This document shows positions 35,801-47,800 of a stretch of DNA of 64,000 bases, in pieces. A model generated the notes under the pieces. It did not search any database, was not told the origin of the DNA, and saw only the letters and a program-made list of their open reading frames with translations. How positions within the stretch are numbered: position 1 is the stretch's first letter; each line of letters opens with the position of its first letter. The DNA is from Mauremys mutica (Eukaryota > Chordata > Testudines > Geoemydidae), in the NCBI RefSeq assembly GCF_020497125.1, contig NC_059082.1, positions 48,320,524 through 48,384,523 of the forward strand, given 5' to 3'. The position numbers were made by a program, and so were the translations under genes.

Positions 35801-38800
35801 ATTCAAGAAGGCTACAAAAAAGCAGGCTCAGATGTCACTGCAATGGGAATTGGTTAAGAAAAAGCAAGTCTCCGACCCCCAAGACTACCCTGGTGCCGAT
35901 ATCACCAGGCACGTTGGACTCCGAGACACTGGGACTTTCCGGTACCACGTGTTCCCAGAGAGTGAAAGACCCTAAGCGGGCAAGCTCAGATGGAGGCACA
36001 TAGGGCAAAGTAAAACCTTTCACCTCGGTACCCACAGAGCCAAAAAGACACTCTGCATCAGGGGGCGCAATGATGTTACCTGTGGTACCTATACAGCATA
36101 ACACAAAATCCTTGGCACCGGTGGCTACTACTCACACCCCCATATCACCACAGCACTGACATCGGTACCAGCATTCACGGTACTGTACCAATTCCCAAGA
36201 CATACAGAGCTACTGGTCTCTTCAACATTGAAGTTCCCGCTCCTTGGTACCGACGGCACTCCAAATTGGTTGGTACCAAGGCCCCTGACCACACCACCTA
36301 GATCGGTTCCCCCTTTCTCCAGTGATGATGATGAAAAGGCAAAGGGGAAATATATGCACCTCATCACTCTTCACCCAAACCAGAACCATCTCACCAGACA
36401 GAATACCACTCATCTTTAAATGCATATAGCTGGTATGTGCACCCATGGGCACCGCTTCCCATGCCATTCCCACCAAATTGGCCTACTGGGACCCATTGGC
36501 AGTATATAGGGCACAACATCTCAAGCCCCCCAGCCCACCAAGGTCTAGAGCACCACAATCTTCTTCATCACCTATACCAGGACCCTCAGAAACAGGGCCG
36601 TCCTTAAGATTTCTGGTGCCCTAGGCGAGATTATTAAACTGGTGCCCCTGTGCCTGATCTGCTCTTAGCAACACAAATATAAGCTTACACTATTGGAAAA
36701 CTTGCCACATTCACGTTATTAAAACCAGTTTAACTTAATTAAGCACACTGTAATGCTGAGGCACTAGCACTAAAGAAGTAGCACTATAGAAAAAATTCTG
36801 ATTTGACAGAATGATGCAAATAATATAATTTTTTTAATTTGTCAAAATTTTATTGGAAATTTCTATGAAGGAGGTATTGAAACAAAGATTTGTTTTTAAT
36901 TAAAAGCAATCTTTCTGGCTTTTTTGGCTGCAAAATCAGTTTAATAAGCTGGGTTTCCAAACAGTGGGAAAATATAACCCTAGTTTTACTGCTAGGTAAA
37001 GCACAAAGTGACCAAAATGAAGTCAGCACAGAATCATCTCATCTAGATTAAGGTAGCACAGAAATGTTACAGAAGTCCTATTGTACCTTATTTTTGTTTG
37101 GAAAGACATTAGCAATAGCAGCACATTCACATGATAAAATACATGATAAATCACTGCCTCTAAAGTTCCATCAAAAACTGACATTTTCACAGCTCTAGCA
37201 TGATCTGCTGTACAGATTCTTCACAAGGAAGTGTCCCTGGCCTTTTAAACTCATATTAACTATGTATTTACTTTATGAAGGTTGGAGAAAACATTGTGAA
37301 AACGTAAAACATTGGCTGCCTAACTTCTGGGCTGGCAAAAGCTATACTGACTCACAGGGAAAAAAAAAAAAAGCAGGAGAATCTTAGTACAACATATGGT
37401 CAGTCTATACCAGGGGTCGGCAAACTTTCAGAAGTGGTGTGCCAAGTTCACTGTAATTTAACGTTTCTTGTGCCAGTAATACATTTTAACGTTTGTAGAA
37501 GGTATCTCTCTATGTCTATATTATATAAATAAACTATTGTTATTATCTGAGATCCTGGCCACCGGTCCTGCTCAGGCCACTGCCAGCTGAATAAATGAAA
37601 CCCCAGACCGGCAGCAGGCTGAGTGGGGCTGGTGGCTGGAACCCTAGACAAGGATCCCAGGCCCTGCTCAGCCCGCTGCTGGTCTGGGGTTCTGACCACC
37701 AACTCCTGCCAGCCAGGATCCCGGCTGCCAACCCCCCTCAGCCCACTACCAGCCTGGGATTCTGCTCACCCAGGCTGGCAGGAGGCAGAGTGGGGCTGGC
37801 GGCTGGGATCCTGACTGGCAAGGGGCTGGCAGCCGGAACCCCAGAGTAGCAGTAGGCTGAGTGCTGCCGGCACCCCAAACTGACAGCAGACTGAGCCACT
37901 CAACCCTCCACCGGCCCTGCTCAGCCCGCTGCCAGCTGAATGAATGGAACCCCAGGCTGACAGCAGGTTGAGTGGTTCAGCTGGCCTGCTCAGCCCGCTG
38001 CCAGCCTGGGGTTCCTTGGGGGTCCCCAGGCCAGCAGCAGGTGCTGAGTTGGGCCGACGGCCGGTATCCCAGCTGGCAATAGGGCAGCAGCCGGAACCCC
38101 AGAGCAGTGATGAGCTGAGCTGATCAGCCTGCCGCTGCGTACCATCAAAAATCAGCTCACCTGCCACCTTTGGCGCGTGTGCCATAGGTTGCCGACCCCT
38201 GCTTTATACACTAGTAAGGAGATGAGCATATTACGGTTGTTGGAGGGCTCTTATCAGGAGTAACAGGCTATAGGAAAGTCAGTCAACATTTTTTGTTTCT
38301 CTGATGAAAACTGGCCCACTCTGTGCCTCAAACCAAACCTGTCACTAATAATTGTCAACAACTTAATTTTCTGTTTTTGGCTAAGATATTGATTTTTAAA
38401 AAAAAATATTGAAATTGGGTTCAGGATTGTTAGCAAGAATTTTTGGCAAACAAAGTTGTTAAATGACAATCTAAATGGCAACACAGTACTGCTTTCATGC
38501 TTGGCTCCCCCTGCCAGCCTGCTGGTCCAACAGCTGCAGTAGACCCCAAAATCCACCTCTTGGGGTGCAGAGTGGCAACAGCAGCAGCAAACCCTCAGGT
38601 CCAATCACACGCCAATGGGCACCACCACCAGCCCAACGGACCATGGTGAAGTTAGCACAGCATCTGATCTCAGGGTCACCCATGGAGCCACAGCAGCTCA
38701 TCCTGCCCTGTGCAGCTCCCCCCAGGATGAGGTGGATCGCTGGCAGCTGCCAGCCTGGGGGAGAGGCGCTCCCCAGCTAGGGTGCCCAGATCCAAATGTC

Positions 38801-41800
38801 CTGATTTTATAGGGCCAGTCCCGATATTTGGAGCTTTGTCTTATATAGGCACCAATTACCCCCACCTAGAGTGACCAGACAGCAAGTGTGAAAAATCAGG
38901 ACCGGGGGGGGGGGTAAAAGGAGCCTATATAAGAAAAAGACCCCAAAATTGGGACTGGCCCTATAAAATAGGGACATCTGGTCACCCTACCCCAACCCCC
39001 TGTCCTGATTTTTCACACATCTGGCTAACCCCAGCCCAGCCCTGTGTGACATTCCAGTCCTGGAAGTGAGTTACTTTCACTTTCATTCCTCAGCAGACAG
39101 GCAGCCTCCTCCCCCCACCTACCCCCCAGCACCTCACCCAACTCAGCCCTGACGGAGGGGAGGGAGGAGAGAGAGAGGGATGCTCCTGGGGAGGAGGGAG
39201 AAAGGAGGGGGTGCTCCATGGGGCAGAGGGGGAGAAGAATGGATGTTATGGGGGACAAGGATACTGGTTCCAGAGCCACAGAGCCTGCCTCACCTCATCT
39301 CAGCCGGGAGGGGGGGGAAGAGTCACACTCACAGGTGAGTTCCTTCCCCAACCCCTACCCCCACCCCTTCCCAGAGACCCCAGCAGCCAATCCCCTCCCT
39401 CAGCCTGTGCTGCATTCGGCTCTCTCTAGGATCCAGCAGCCTGCTCTTACACATGCTCCACTGCTTCTCCCGGCAGAGTGGTGCCCCCAGACCTAGTGGT
39501 GCCCTAGGCAGCTGCCTATATCTAAGGACGGCCCTGCTCAGAAACACAGAAGGAGATGACTGAGGAAACTGAAGAAATCTCAGACCAGGAAGCCTTACCA
39601 CCGGTGAACCTGTCATCTTCATCACCAGATGAAACTATAATGCTGCCACCTCCCCACAGGAGATGACTTCAAACAATTCCAGGAACTTTTCAAAAGAGTG
39701 GCAGAGTCCCTGGATGTACCCCTAGAAGAGGTACCTGAATCGCAGCATAAACTACTAGACATACTTCAGTAACACTATCTTTGCCTAGGAAGATGTCTTA
39801 TTAATGGTGCTATTATGGAACCCGCCAAAACCATCTCACAGACACAAGCAACAGCACCTCCCTCATGCAAAAGATCAGACAAGAAATACTAAGTGCCATC
39901 TAAAAGAGTGGAGTTCTTGTTCACACACCCCACACCAAACTCACTAGTGGTGGAAGCAGTAAATGAGAGGGGAAAGCAACACTATACTAGAACAACCCTG
40001 TATGACAGAGAATGGAAGAGGTTAGTGTGACATTGCACTCCATATGTTTTATGGAAATATGCTTATGAGTGTGAATATGATGTAACTGGAATATGCTTTA
40101 TGCAAAAGGTCTCTTGTGTCGAAGAAAAACTAAGTTCTCGCTTTTTTGTTTGGGTACAGCAAAATCAAATACTTTATTAATTTCTCTAGTGAACACAAGA
40201 GGGAGAGAGTGTCATAGGAACTGGGTTGCCCCTTGTCCCGGACGGATCTCTCTCAATTAGTAAGCAATTCATAACAATCATTTATACCTTTGTAACAGAC
40301 AATGGTTAGTAATCTTGGAGACATTGAAGATAAACATTTGCATTTGTTTATACATAAGCCTATTCGCTATCTTATTTGTCTTCAATACTAGAACAAAAAC
40401 AAAACTGCATTTCACAAGGTCGTAATGACTTTTCACACAATTCACTCTGTACCACATTATCTTACAGCATGCAGGGTCACATCCTAACTTCTGCTAAATT
40501 AGCTAACATACATTAAGATCCCTTCAAACCTTTATTAATTAATTCTTGGCCTCCACACTTGTAAGGTATCATAACAGGCAGGGCCAGCTCCAGGCACCAG
40601 CATTCCATGCTGGTGCTTGGGGCGGCATTCTGCAAGGGGCTGCAGTCCCTGTGGTTTTGCCCCCAAGCAGCGCACCGAATTGCCGCCACGGAGGACTGAG
40701 GCAGTCCGTGCGCCATTAGGGCAGCAGGCGCATTTCCGCGGTGGCGGCAATTCGGCAGCAGCTTCTATGTTTAGCTGTCCATGGCGGCTTCAGCTAAACA
40801 TAGAAGCTGCTGGCGAATTGCTGCCGCCGCAGAAACGCACCTGCCGCCCTAAGGGCGCAGGGACTGTCCCCGCCGCCGCCGCCGGCAATTCGGCGCGCTG
40901 CTTGGGGCGGCGAAAACTGTAGAGCCGGCCCTGATAACAGGTTATAAGCTACTGAACATGTTCCTCCTATTTGTATTCATGTATTATTATTGTATCTGAA
41001 GATAGAAATATGAAGTATAACTCTGAGGTCCTATTGTAATTATGCAAAGTATGGGCCATTAATGGTGGTTTAGAATCTTGATGGCTCCCATTGACTAGGA
41101 CAATTGGTTGTAAGTGGTTTATTTACCTGCACTCCTTCCTGTGTACATGTGGGCCATCTTAATCCTTGTACTTTTCTATTGATGAGTTGGGGGTGGGGAC
41201 AAGCACAGACAAAAGATTCTCGGCTTGTGCCAAAGCTATAAAAGAGGGTGGAGCAGGACAAAAGGGGTAGCCAGTCATGAGAAAACCCCTGCTTACCACC
41301 TGAGATGTCTTGCTGGAACTAACAAAGACTGTACCAGGGGAAAGGATTGGGCCCAGACTAGGAAGAAGTCTAGTCTGTGAAAGAAGCTCATTGGAACATC
41401 TCTGAGGATGAGAGATTACATGTAATCAGTTTCTTAATGTATTAGGCTTAGACTTGTGTGTTTTTGCTTTATTTTGCTTGGTGACTTACTTTGTTTGTTA
41501 TTACTTGAAACCACTTAAATCTTACTTTTTATACTTAATAAAATCACTTTTGTTTATTAATAAACCCAGAGTAAGTGATTAATACATGGGAGAGCAAACA
41601 GCTGTTCATATCTCTCTATCAGTGTTATAGAGGGCGGACAATTTATGAATTTACCCTGTATAAGAGTAAAAGGGATTTATTTGGGGTTTGGATCCCATTG
41701 GGAACTGGATGCTGGAGACAGGTAACCTGCTGAGTTGTTTTCAGTTAAGTCTGCAGCTTTGGTGGCATGGACCAGACCCTGGGTCTGTGTTGCAGCAGGT

Positions 41801-44800
41801 TGGCGTGTCTGGCTCAACAAGTCAGGGTTCTGGAGTCCCAAACTGGCAGGGAAAATGGGCTCAGAGGTAATTTCAGCACATCAGGTGATAGTCCCAAGGA
41901 GATTTCTGTGACGGAACCCGTCACAGTTGGATCTCTTCAGTCGTCACAAGTTGTATTCATCTGCAAAACTGAAGTTTCACATAGCAGTTTTACGAAGCCC
42001 TACTGTCAAAATATACACATGCAATTTTTTCCAAAAATGTTGGAATTTATTGACCGCTTACTGGAAGAGAAAAAAGAACAATTCAAATCTAACATCGCTG
42101 AAGGCCATCTCATTGCCAGGACAGCGTTGCAGGCCTCACTTGACTCCACAGACACAGCGACACACTCAATTGCAACATCAGTGATGATGTGTCATGCATC
42201 ATGGCTCCATCTTTAGGGGTTCCCGAGATAAGTGCAGTCAACAGTTGAGGACCAAAGAAGGCCCAAAACTATTAGCAGCCAAAACGGACGAGTCCCTCCA
42301 TATACTGAAGGACTCAAAGGCAACATTAAAATCCCATGGCATTTATACACCTGCAAATAAAAAGAAACAGGGCAGGTATTACACCCAGAGATTCCGATCG
42401 CCACTGTACGCTCAACCACACAGGCAATATGACCAGAGCCACAAGCAAAGACAGACCACATGTCAACAAAACCAACCTTCGACGTCCCAACAGTCCACCT
42501 CAATTTTGAAGGTGTGGTTGAGGGCATGAGACAACCACATATTCTAACGCTGGAAACAGAGACTATCTCCCGACCATTCGGAGATCGCTTGTCACCATTG
42601 TTACCAAGTCTGGTGCACCATCACTGCAGACAAATTGGTTTTGTAAATTTATCCAAACTGGTAATTCCATCCCCTTTATCGCCATCCCACCCTCCCTTCC
42701 TTTCCGTTCCTCTTCAGGGACCACTCTCACAAGTACCTGCTGCAACAGGAAGTAAACCACCTTCTACAACTAGGCACAGTTAAACCAGTACCAGCACAGC
42801 ATAGAGGGAAAGGATTTTACTCACTATTTTCTAACCCAGAAAAAGACAGGCAGATGGAGATCCATTCTGGACCTAAGAAAACTCAACAAAAACCCAGCTT
42901 TTCAAAATGGTGACACTAACAACTATAATTCCAGCATTAGAAAAGGAGGGAACTGGCTCTCAGCCCTTGACCTACAGGACACATATTTCCATATTACAAT
43001 CCATCCATCACACAGAAGATTCCTAAGGTTCACCCTGGGAAAACAACACTTCCAATAGAAAGTACTACCCTTCAGCTTGTGAACTGCCCCAAGGGTTTTC
43101 TCCAAAGATTTAGCAGTGGTGGCGGCACACCTCCGCAGAGACAGTGTCATCATGTTTCATATCTGGATGACTACCTCATAAAGGCACCAACACAACACGA
43201 AGTAATGAACACCACTCAGAGTACAATAACCCTTTTCACAAACTTAGGGTTACAAATAAACACGCAAAAGTCAACACATACCTGTCCAGAAACTGGAATT
43301 CATCAGAGTTTGTCCCAACTCTTCAACAGCGACAGCAGCCCTACTTCATCAATGCATCATCACACTTGTCCACTTAATTTGGACAGTAACTGATGACCCA
43401 CAAACATCTGACAGAACATGCTGACAACTTCTGGGACATATGTCAGCAACGATGTTTGTCATCAAACATGCCAGACTACACATGAGATGCCTGCAGGCCT
43501 GGCTTTGAACAGTGTACATACCACACAGGCACTGCCTAAGCAGATGTCTTTTAATGCCAGATAAGTTAAAGGATTCCCTAATATGGTGGACACAATCGAA
43601 GAACGTCTGTACAGGAGTCTCATTTCTACAAAGGACTCCAACAGTGACAAGTACCATGGATGTCTTCCTAATAGGCTGGGGAGTGCATCTACTCAACAAC
43701 GCAGTCCAAGGCCAAAGGTCCCCATCAGAGTCCAACAGGCACATAAACTTGGTGGAGCTAAGGGCAGTCCACAATGCATGCAACCACTTTCTACCTCTAA
43801 ACAAAGACAAAGCCATCAGGACCCTCACGGACAATGTAGCATGCATGTTTTACATAAACCGCCAAGGTGGTGGGGGGAGGGCGTGATCACGCTCCCTATG
43901 CACAGAGGCAATACTGCTCTGGAATTGGTGCATCAGCCACAACACTGACATATCAGCATCCTATCTTCCAGGATGTCAAAACACAGCAGCAGATGCACTA
44001 CGTGGAGAGTTCTCACAGAATCCTGAATGGGAAATGGACCCTGGAGTTCTACATATGATATTCAAACTACGGGGATTCCCTGCCATAGACCTCTTTGCAA
44101 CAGCACAGAACACCAAGTGCCCGCAATATTGCTTTAGAGCCAGACTGGGACCCCATTCCCTAAGTGACGCTCTCCTCATCAAATTGGATGCCCTGTTAAT
44201 GTATTGTGACAAAGTTCCTCCTCTACCTTGGTGGGTCCTGTGCTTATTGGCGGATTTGCTCGCCTCACAGATTCACCCTGTGGGTCGGGAAACAGCCCAG
44301 AGACCTTCCCCTCTGGTAGAAGACACTGTCTAGGTCAATTCCTCCTGTGTTTGATCAGGAGTTGGGAGGTTTGGGGGGAACCCGAGCCCGCCCTCTACTC
44401 CGGGTTCCAGCCCAGGCCCTGTGGACTGCAGCTGTCTAGAGTGCCTCCTGGTACAGTAGCACAACAGCTACAACTCCTCAGGCTACTTCCCCATGGCCTC
44501 CTCTCAACACCTTCTTTGTCCTCACTACTGGACCTTCCTCCTGATGTCTGATAATGCTTGTTCTTCTCAGTCCTCCAGCAGTATGCCTACTCACTCTCAG
44601 CTTCTTGCATGCCTCTTGCTCCCTGTTCCTTGCACGCATTTCCTCTCCTCTGGCTCCCTTTGGCCTGACTGGAGTGAGCCCTTTTATAGCATCAGAGGGG
44701 CCCTAATTAGAGTCAGGTACTTAGCCTCACCTGACTCTTAGCAGGTTAATTGGAGTCAGGTGTTCTCATTTGCCTGGAGCAGCCCCTCCTCTGGTAACTC

Positions 44801-47800
44801 AGGGAACAGAAAACTGCTTATCCAGTGGCCAGTATATCTCCCTTCTACTACTCTGCTGTTCCCAACTGGCCTGGGTCTATCACAGTATGCATTTCCCCTG
44901 ACCCTACTCTTAACTTGGGTCAGAAACAATATCAAGAGGGACAAATCCAAATTCATCTTAATAGCACCCAGATGGTGGTGTGCCCACTTCAAAATCTTCC
45001 AGTAATACCTCATCTTCTCTCCTAAGATGCAGGACTCATCCACCATCCGAACCTCACAATACTTCACCTCAGGGCCTGGCTACTCCATGGCCGAGAGGAA
45101 ATGAAATGACCTGTTCGGAGGAAGTAAAAGACATATTACTGCACAGCCGTAGACCAAATATATGAAAGACATGTATTCATAAATGGAAATGTTTCAACAT
45201 ATGGTGCCAGGACAAACAAATCACACCAACATCCTCCCCTTTACCAAGGGTACTGGATTACATATTAGAACTAAAAACCCGGGTCTCTCTACAAGCTGCA
45301 TCAGGGTACATTTGGCAGCTATGACAGCTTTCCACAATAAGGTGGATGGTGTCACCATATTCGCCCACCCAACAAGTTGCCCTAGTGGCACACCCCCCAT
45401 ACACCACTTTCTTTAAAGATAAAGTTATCATAAAACCACACCCTAAATTCCTAGCCAAAGTTGCCTCACCCTTTCATTTGAACAAACCCATTTTACTTAC
45501 CTGTGTTTTTTCCAAAACTGCATGCAGACAAAAGAGAGCGGCATCACTCCACACACTGGACGTTCAAAGAACGTTAGCTTTCTACATGGAAAGAACAAAA
45601 ACATTTAGAAAATCAGACTATTCATCTCTATAACAGAACAATCAAAAGGGAAAACCATCACAAAGCAGACTATGCAAGTGGATATCGGGATGCATCCACC
45701 TTTGTTATCAAAAGCATCAATTACAAGCCCCAACGGGAACCTGCACACACATAGGTGCCGACTCCGTGGGTGCTGCAGGGCTGGAACACCCATGGGGAAA
45801 AATTAGCGTCCCCGCTCCTCACCCTCCCAGCACTTCCTGCCCACTGCCTAAGAGCTGTTTGGTGGCGCTTAGGACTTTCTGGGAGGAAGGGGGGAGGAGT
45901 GGCATGCTAGGGGAAGGAGGCGGTAAAGAGTCAGGGCAGGGGCAGGGACTTGGGAGAAGGGGGTGGAATTAGGGCAGGGCAAGGGTGGTACAGAGACGGG
46001 GCCAGGGTGGGGTCGAGCACCCATGGGGAAGAGGGGAAGTCGGTGTCTATGCCCACACGCTTCCAGCATCCATAGCCTTTCTCATCAATGTCCCCATTAT
46101 TGACATTTGCGGAGCAGCAACTTGGGCATCTGCCCACACATTCTCAAAGCACTATGCTGTATAGAGCAACAGTCATCATCAGACGCTCTGTTTAGACTCT
46201 GTTTTATCAACCATCACTAATGCAACTCTGAAGCCTGTACCTTCCGCTGAGGGGCACTGCTTGACAGTCACCTAAAGTGGAGCACCCACAGGGATGCTCC
46301 TCGAAGAAGAGAGGCTTACTCACCTTGTGCAGCATAGAATCATAGAATATTAGAGTTGGAAGGGACCTCAGGAGGTCATTTAGTTCACCCCCCCTGCTCA
46401 AAGCAGGACCAATCCCCAGATTTTTACCCCAGTTCTCCCAAGTGGCCCCCTCAAGGACTGAACTCACAACCCTGGGTTTAGCAGGCCAGTGCTCAAACCA
46501 CTGAGCTATTCCCCCTCAACTGAGATTCTTCAAGATGGTTGTCCCTGTGTGTGCTCCACTATATTCCCTCTTCCCCTCTACTTTGGAGTTTCACGCTAGA
46601 TTCTCTGTGGAAGAGAACGAACCAAGAGACAGCTGGTTGCACAGTGCTATGTAACCGCCCGGGGTGCTGTGTAACAGCAACGGCACATGCGTGACCCAAC
46701 TAGGCACTGCTGCTACAGATCTCTGATTACAAGCGCAGGGCACAAGGTGCAGCACCCACAGGGACAACCATCTTGAAGAACCTCAGTTAACTGCACATGG
46801 TGAGTAACCTTCTCCTCTTGGAATCCTCAGATAATTCCTCTAAAAGATTTTTTACCCACTTTTCCATGGGAAAACCCCCAGCGAGGCAGAAAGCCATCAT
46901 AATATATTGAGGCCACAGGCCAGTATTAGCTGCGTTTGACTCCTGGCCAGATTAATCTTTCAGTTTGTTCCAATCTAGCCCAATGGTTTGTGAAGAGAGG
47001 TAGATGGGAAATGCTCTCTAGTTCAGAGGTTCTCAAACTTTAGCAACCCAAGGACCCCCATTTTGATTTAAACATTTTTACCGCCCCCCCCATAAGCTGG
47101 GTTCTAATTTTCCCCGGTGATGCTCAATCCCCACTCAGCCCCAGGCCCTGCCCCCCCTCCAACGGGTAGTGATCAATGTCTAGTTCCATGTCTAGTTGGC
47201 AACCGGTATCAAGTGGAGTGCCCCAAGGGTCGGTGCTGGGGCCGGTTTTGTTCAATATCTTCATTAATGATCTGGAGGATGGTGTGGACTGCACCCTTAG
47301 CAAGTTTGCAGATGACACTAAACTGGGAGGAGTGGTTGATACGCTGGAGGGTAGGGATAGGATACAGAGGGACCTAGACAAATTAGAGGATTGGGACAAA
47401 AGAAATATGATGAGGTTCAACAAGGACAAGTGCAGAGTCCTGCACTTAGGACGGAAGAATCCCATGCACTGCTAAAGACTAGGGACCGAATGGCTGGGCA
47501 GCAGTTCTGCAGAAAAGGACCTAGGGGTTACAGTGGACGAAAAGCTGAATATGAGTCAACAGTGTGCCCTTGTTGCCAAGAAGGCTAATGGCATTTTGGG
47601 TTGTATAAGTAGGGGCATTTCCAGCAGATCGAGGGATGTGATCATTCCCCTCTACTCAACACTGGTGAGGCCTCATTTGGAGTACTGTGTCCAGTTTTGG
47701 GCCCCACACTACAAGAAGGATGTGGATAAATTGGAGAGAGTCCAGCGGAGGGCAACAAAAATGATTAGGGGGCTAGAGCACATGACTTATGAGGAGAGGC

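Larger units (their letters stand above)
36593..39536. mobile_element. Composite hAT element with perfect 8-bp duplication
   Basis: Ends CAGGGCCGTCCTTAAGAT at 36593 and ATCTAAGGACGGCCCTG ending at 39536 are inverted. CTCAGAAA flanks both sides exactly (36585-36592 and 39537-39544). It contains further elements at 37411-38201 and 38778-39027. Its AT-rich left arm and GC/CT-rich right arm carry no transposase that I can see. Confidence 0.9.
40026..41925 (+). mobile_element. Solo LTR with two elements nested inside it
   Basis: It starts TGTGACATTGCACTCC at 40026 and ends ACCCGTCACA at 41925. The flanking 5-mers GTTAG and GTTGG agree at four positions. The right part has a TATA-like GCTATAAAAGAGGG near 41237 and an AATAAAATCAC signal near 41539. 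I recognise it as a repeat common in turtle genomes. The LTR proper is 40026-40116, 40562-40570 and 40942-41925; the rest is inserted. Confidence 0.7.
34511..46811 (+). mobile_element. DIRS-type retrotransposon, copy 3, expanded by nested insertions
   Basis: The left end (CCCTGTGGGTGCTCCCCTTT near 34538) and right end (GTGCAGCACCCACAGGGACA near 46746) are inverted and of the same subfamily as copy 1. Gag-like sequence occupies 35619-36592, 39545-40025 and 41931-42500. RT-like sequence spans about 42700-43500, RNase H-like about 43640-44200 and 44889 on, and recombinase-like about 45340-46170. Foreign elements with their own target duplications sit at 35024, 36593, 40026, 44205, 45750 and 46333. 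Removing them would leave roughly 5 to 6 kb, the size of copy 2. All coding frames are broken. Confidence 0.8.

Noticed and set aside
35766..36592. Independent host gene in the open stretch near 35772
   Set aside because: Position and order within the DIRS copy 3 ends mark it as gag-like sequence of that element.
37448..38185. Frames of 84 to 139 residues within the GC-rich hAT element
   Set aside because: They arise from the repeated CAGCCTGGG-type unit.
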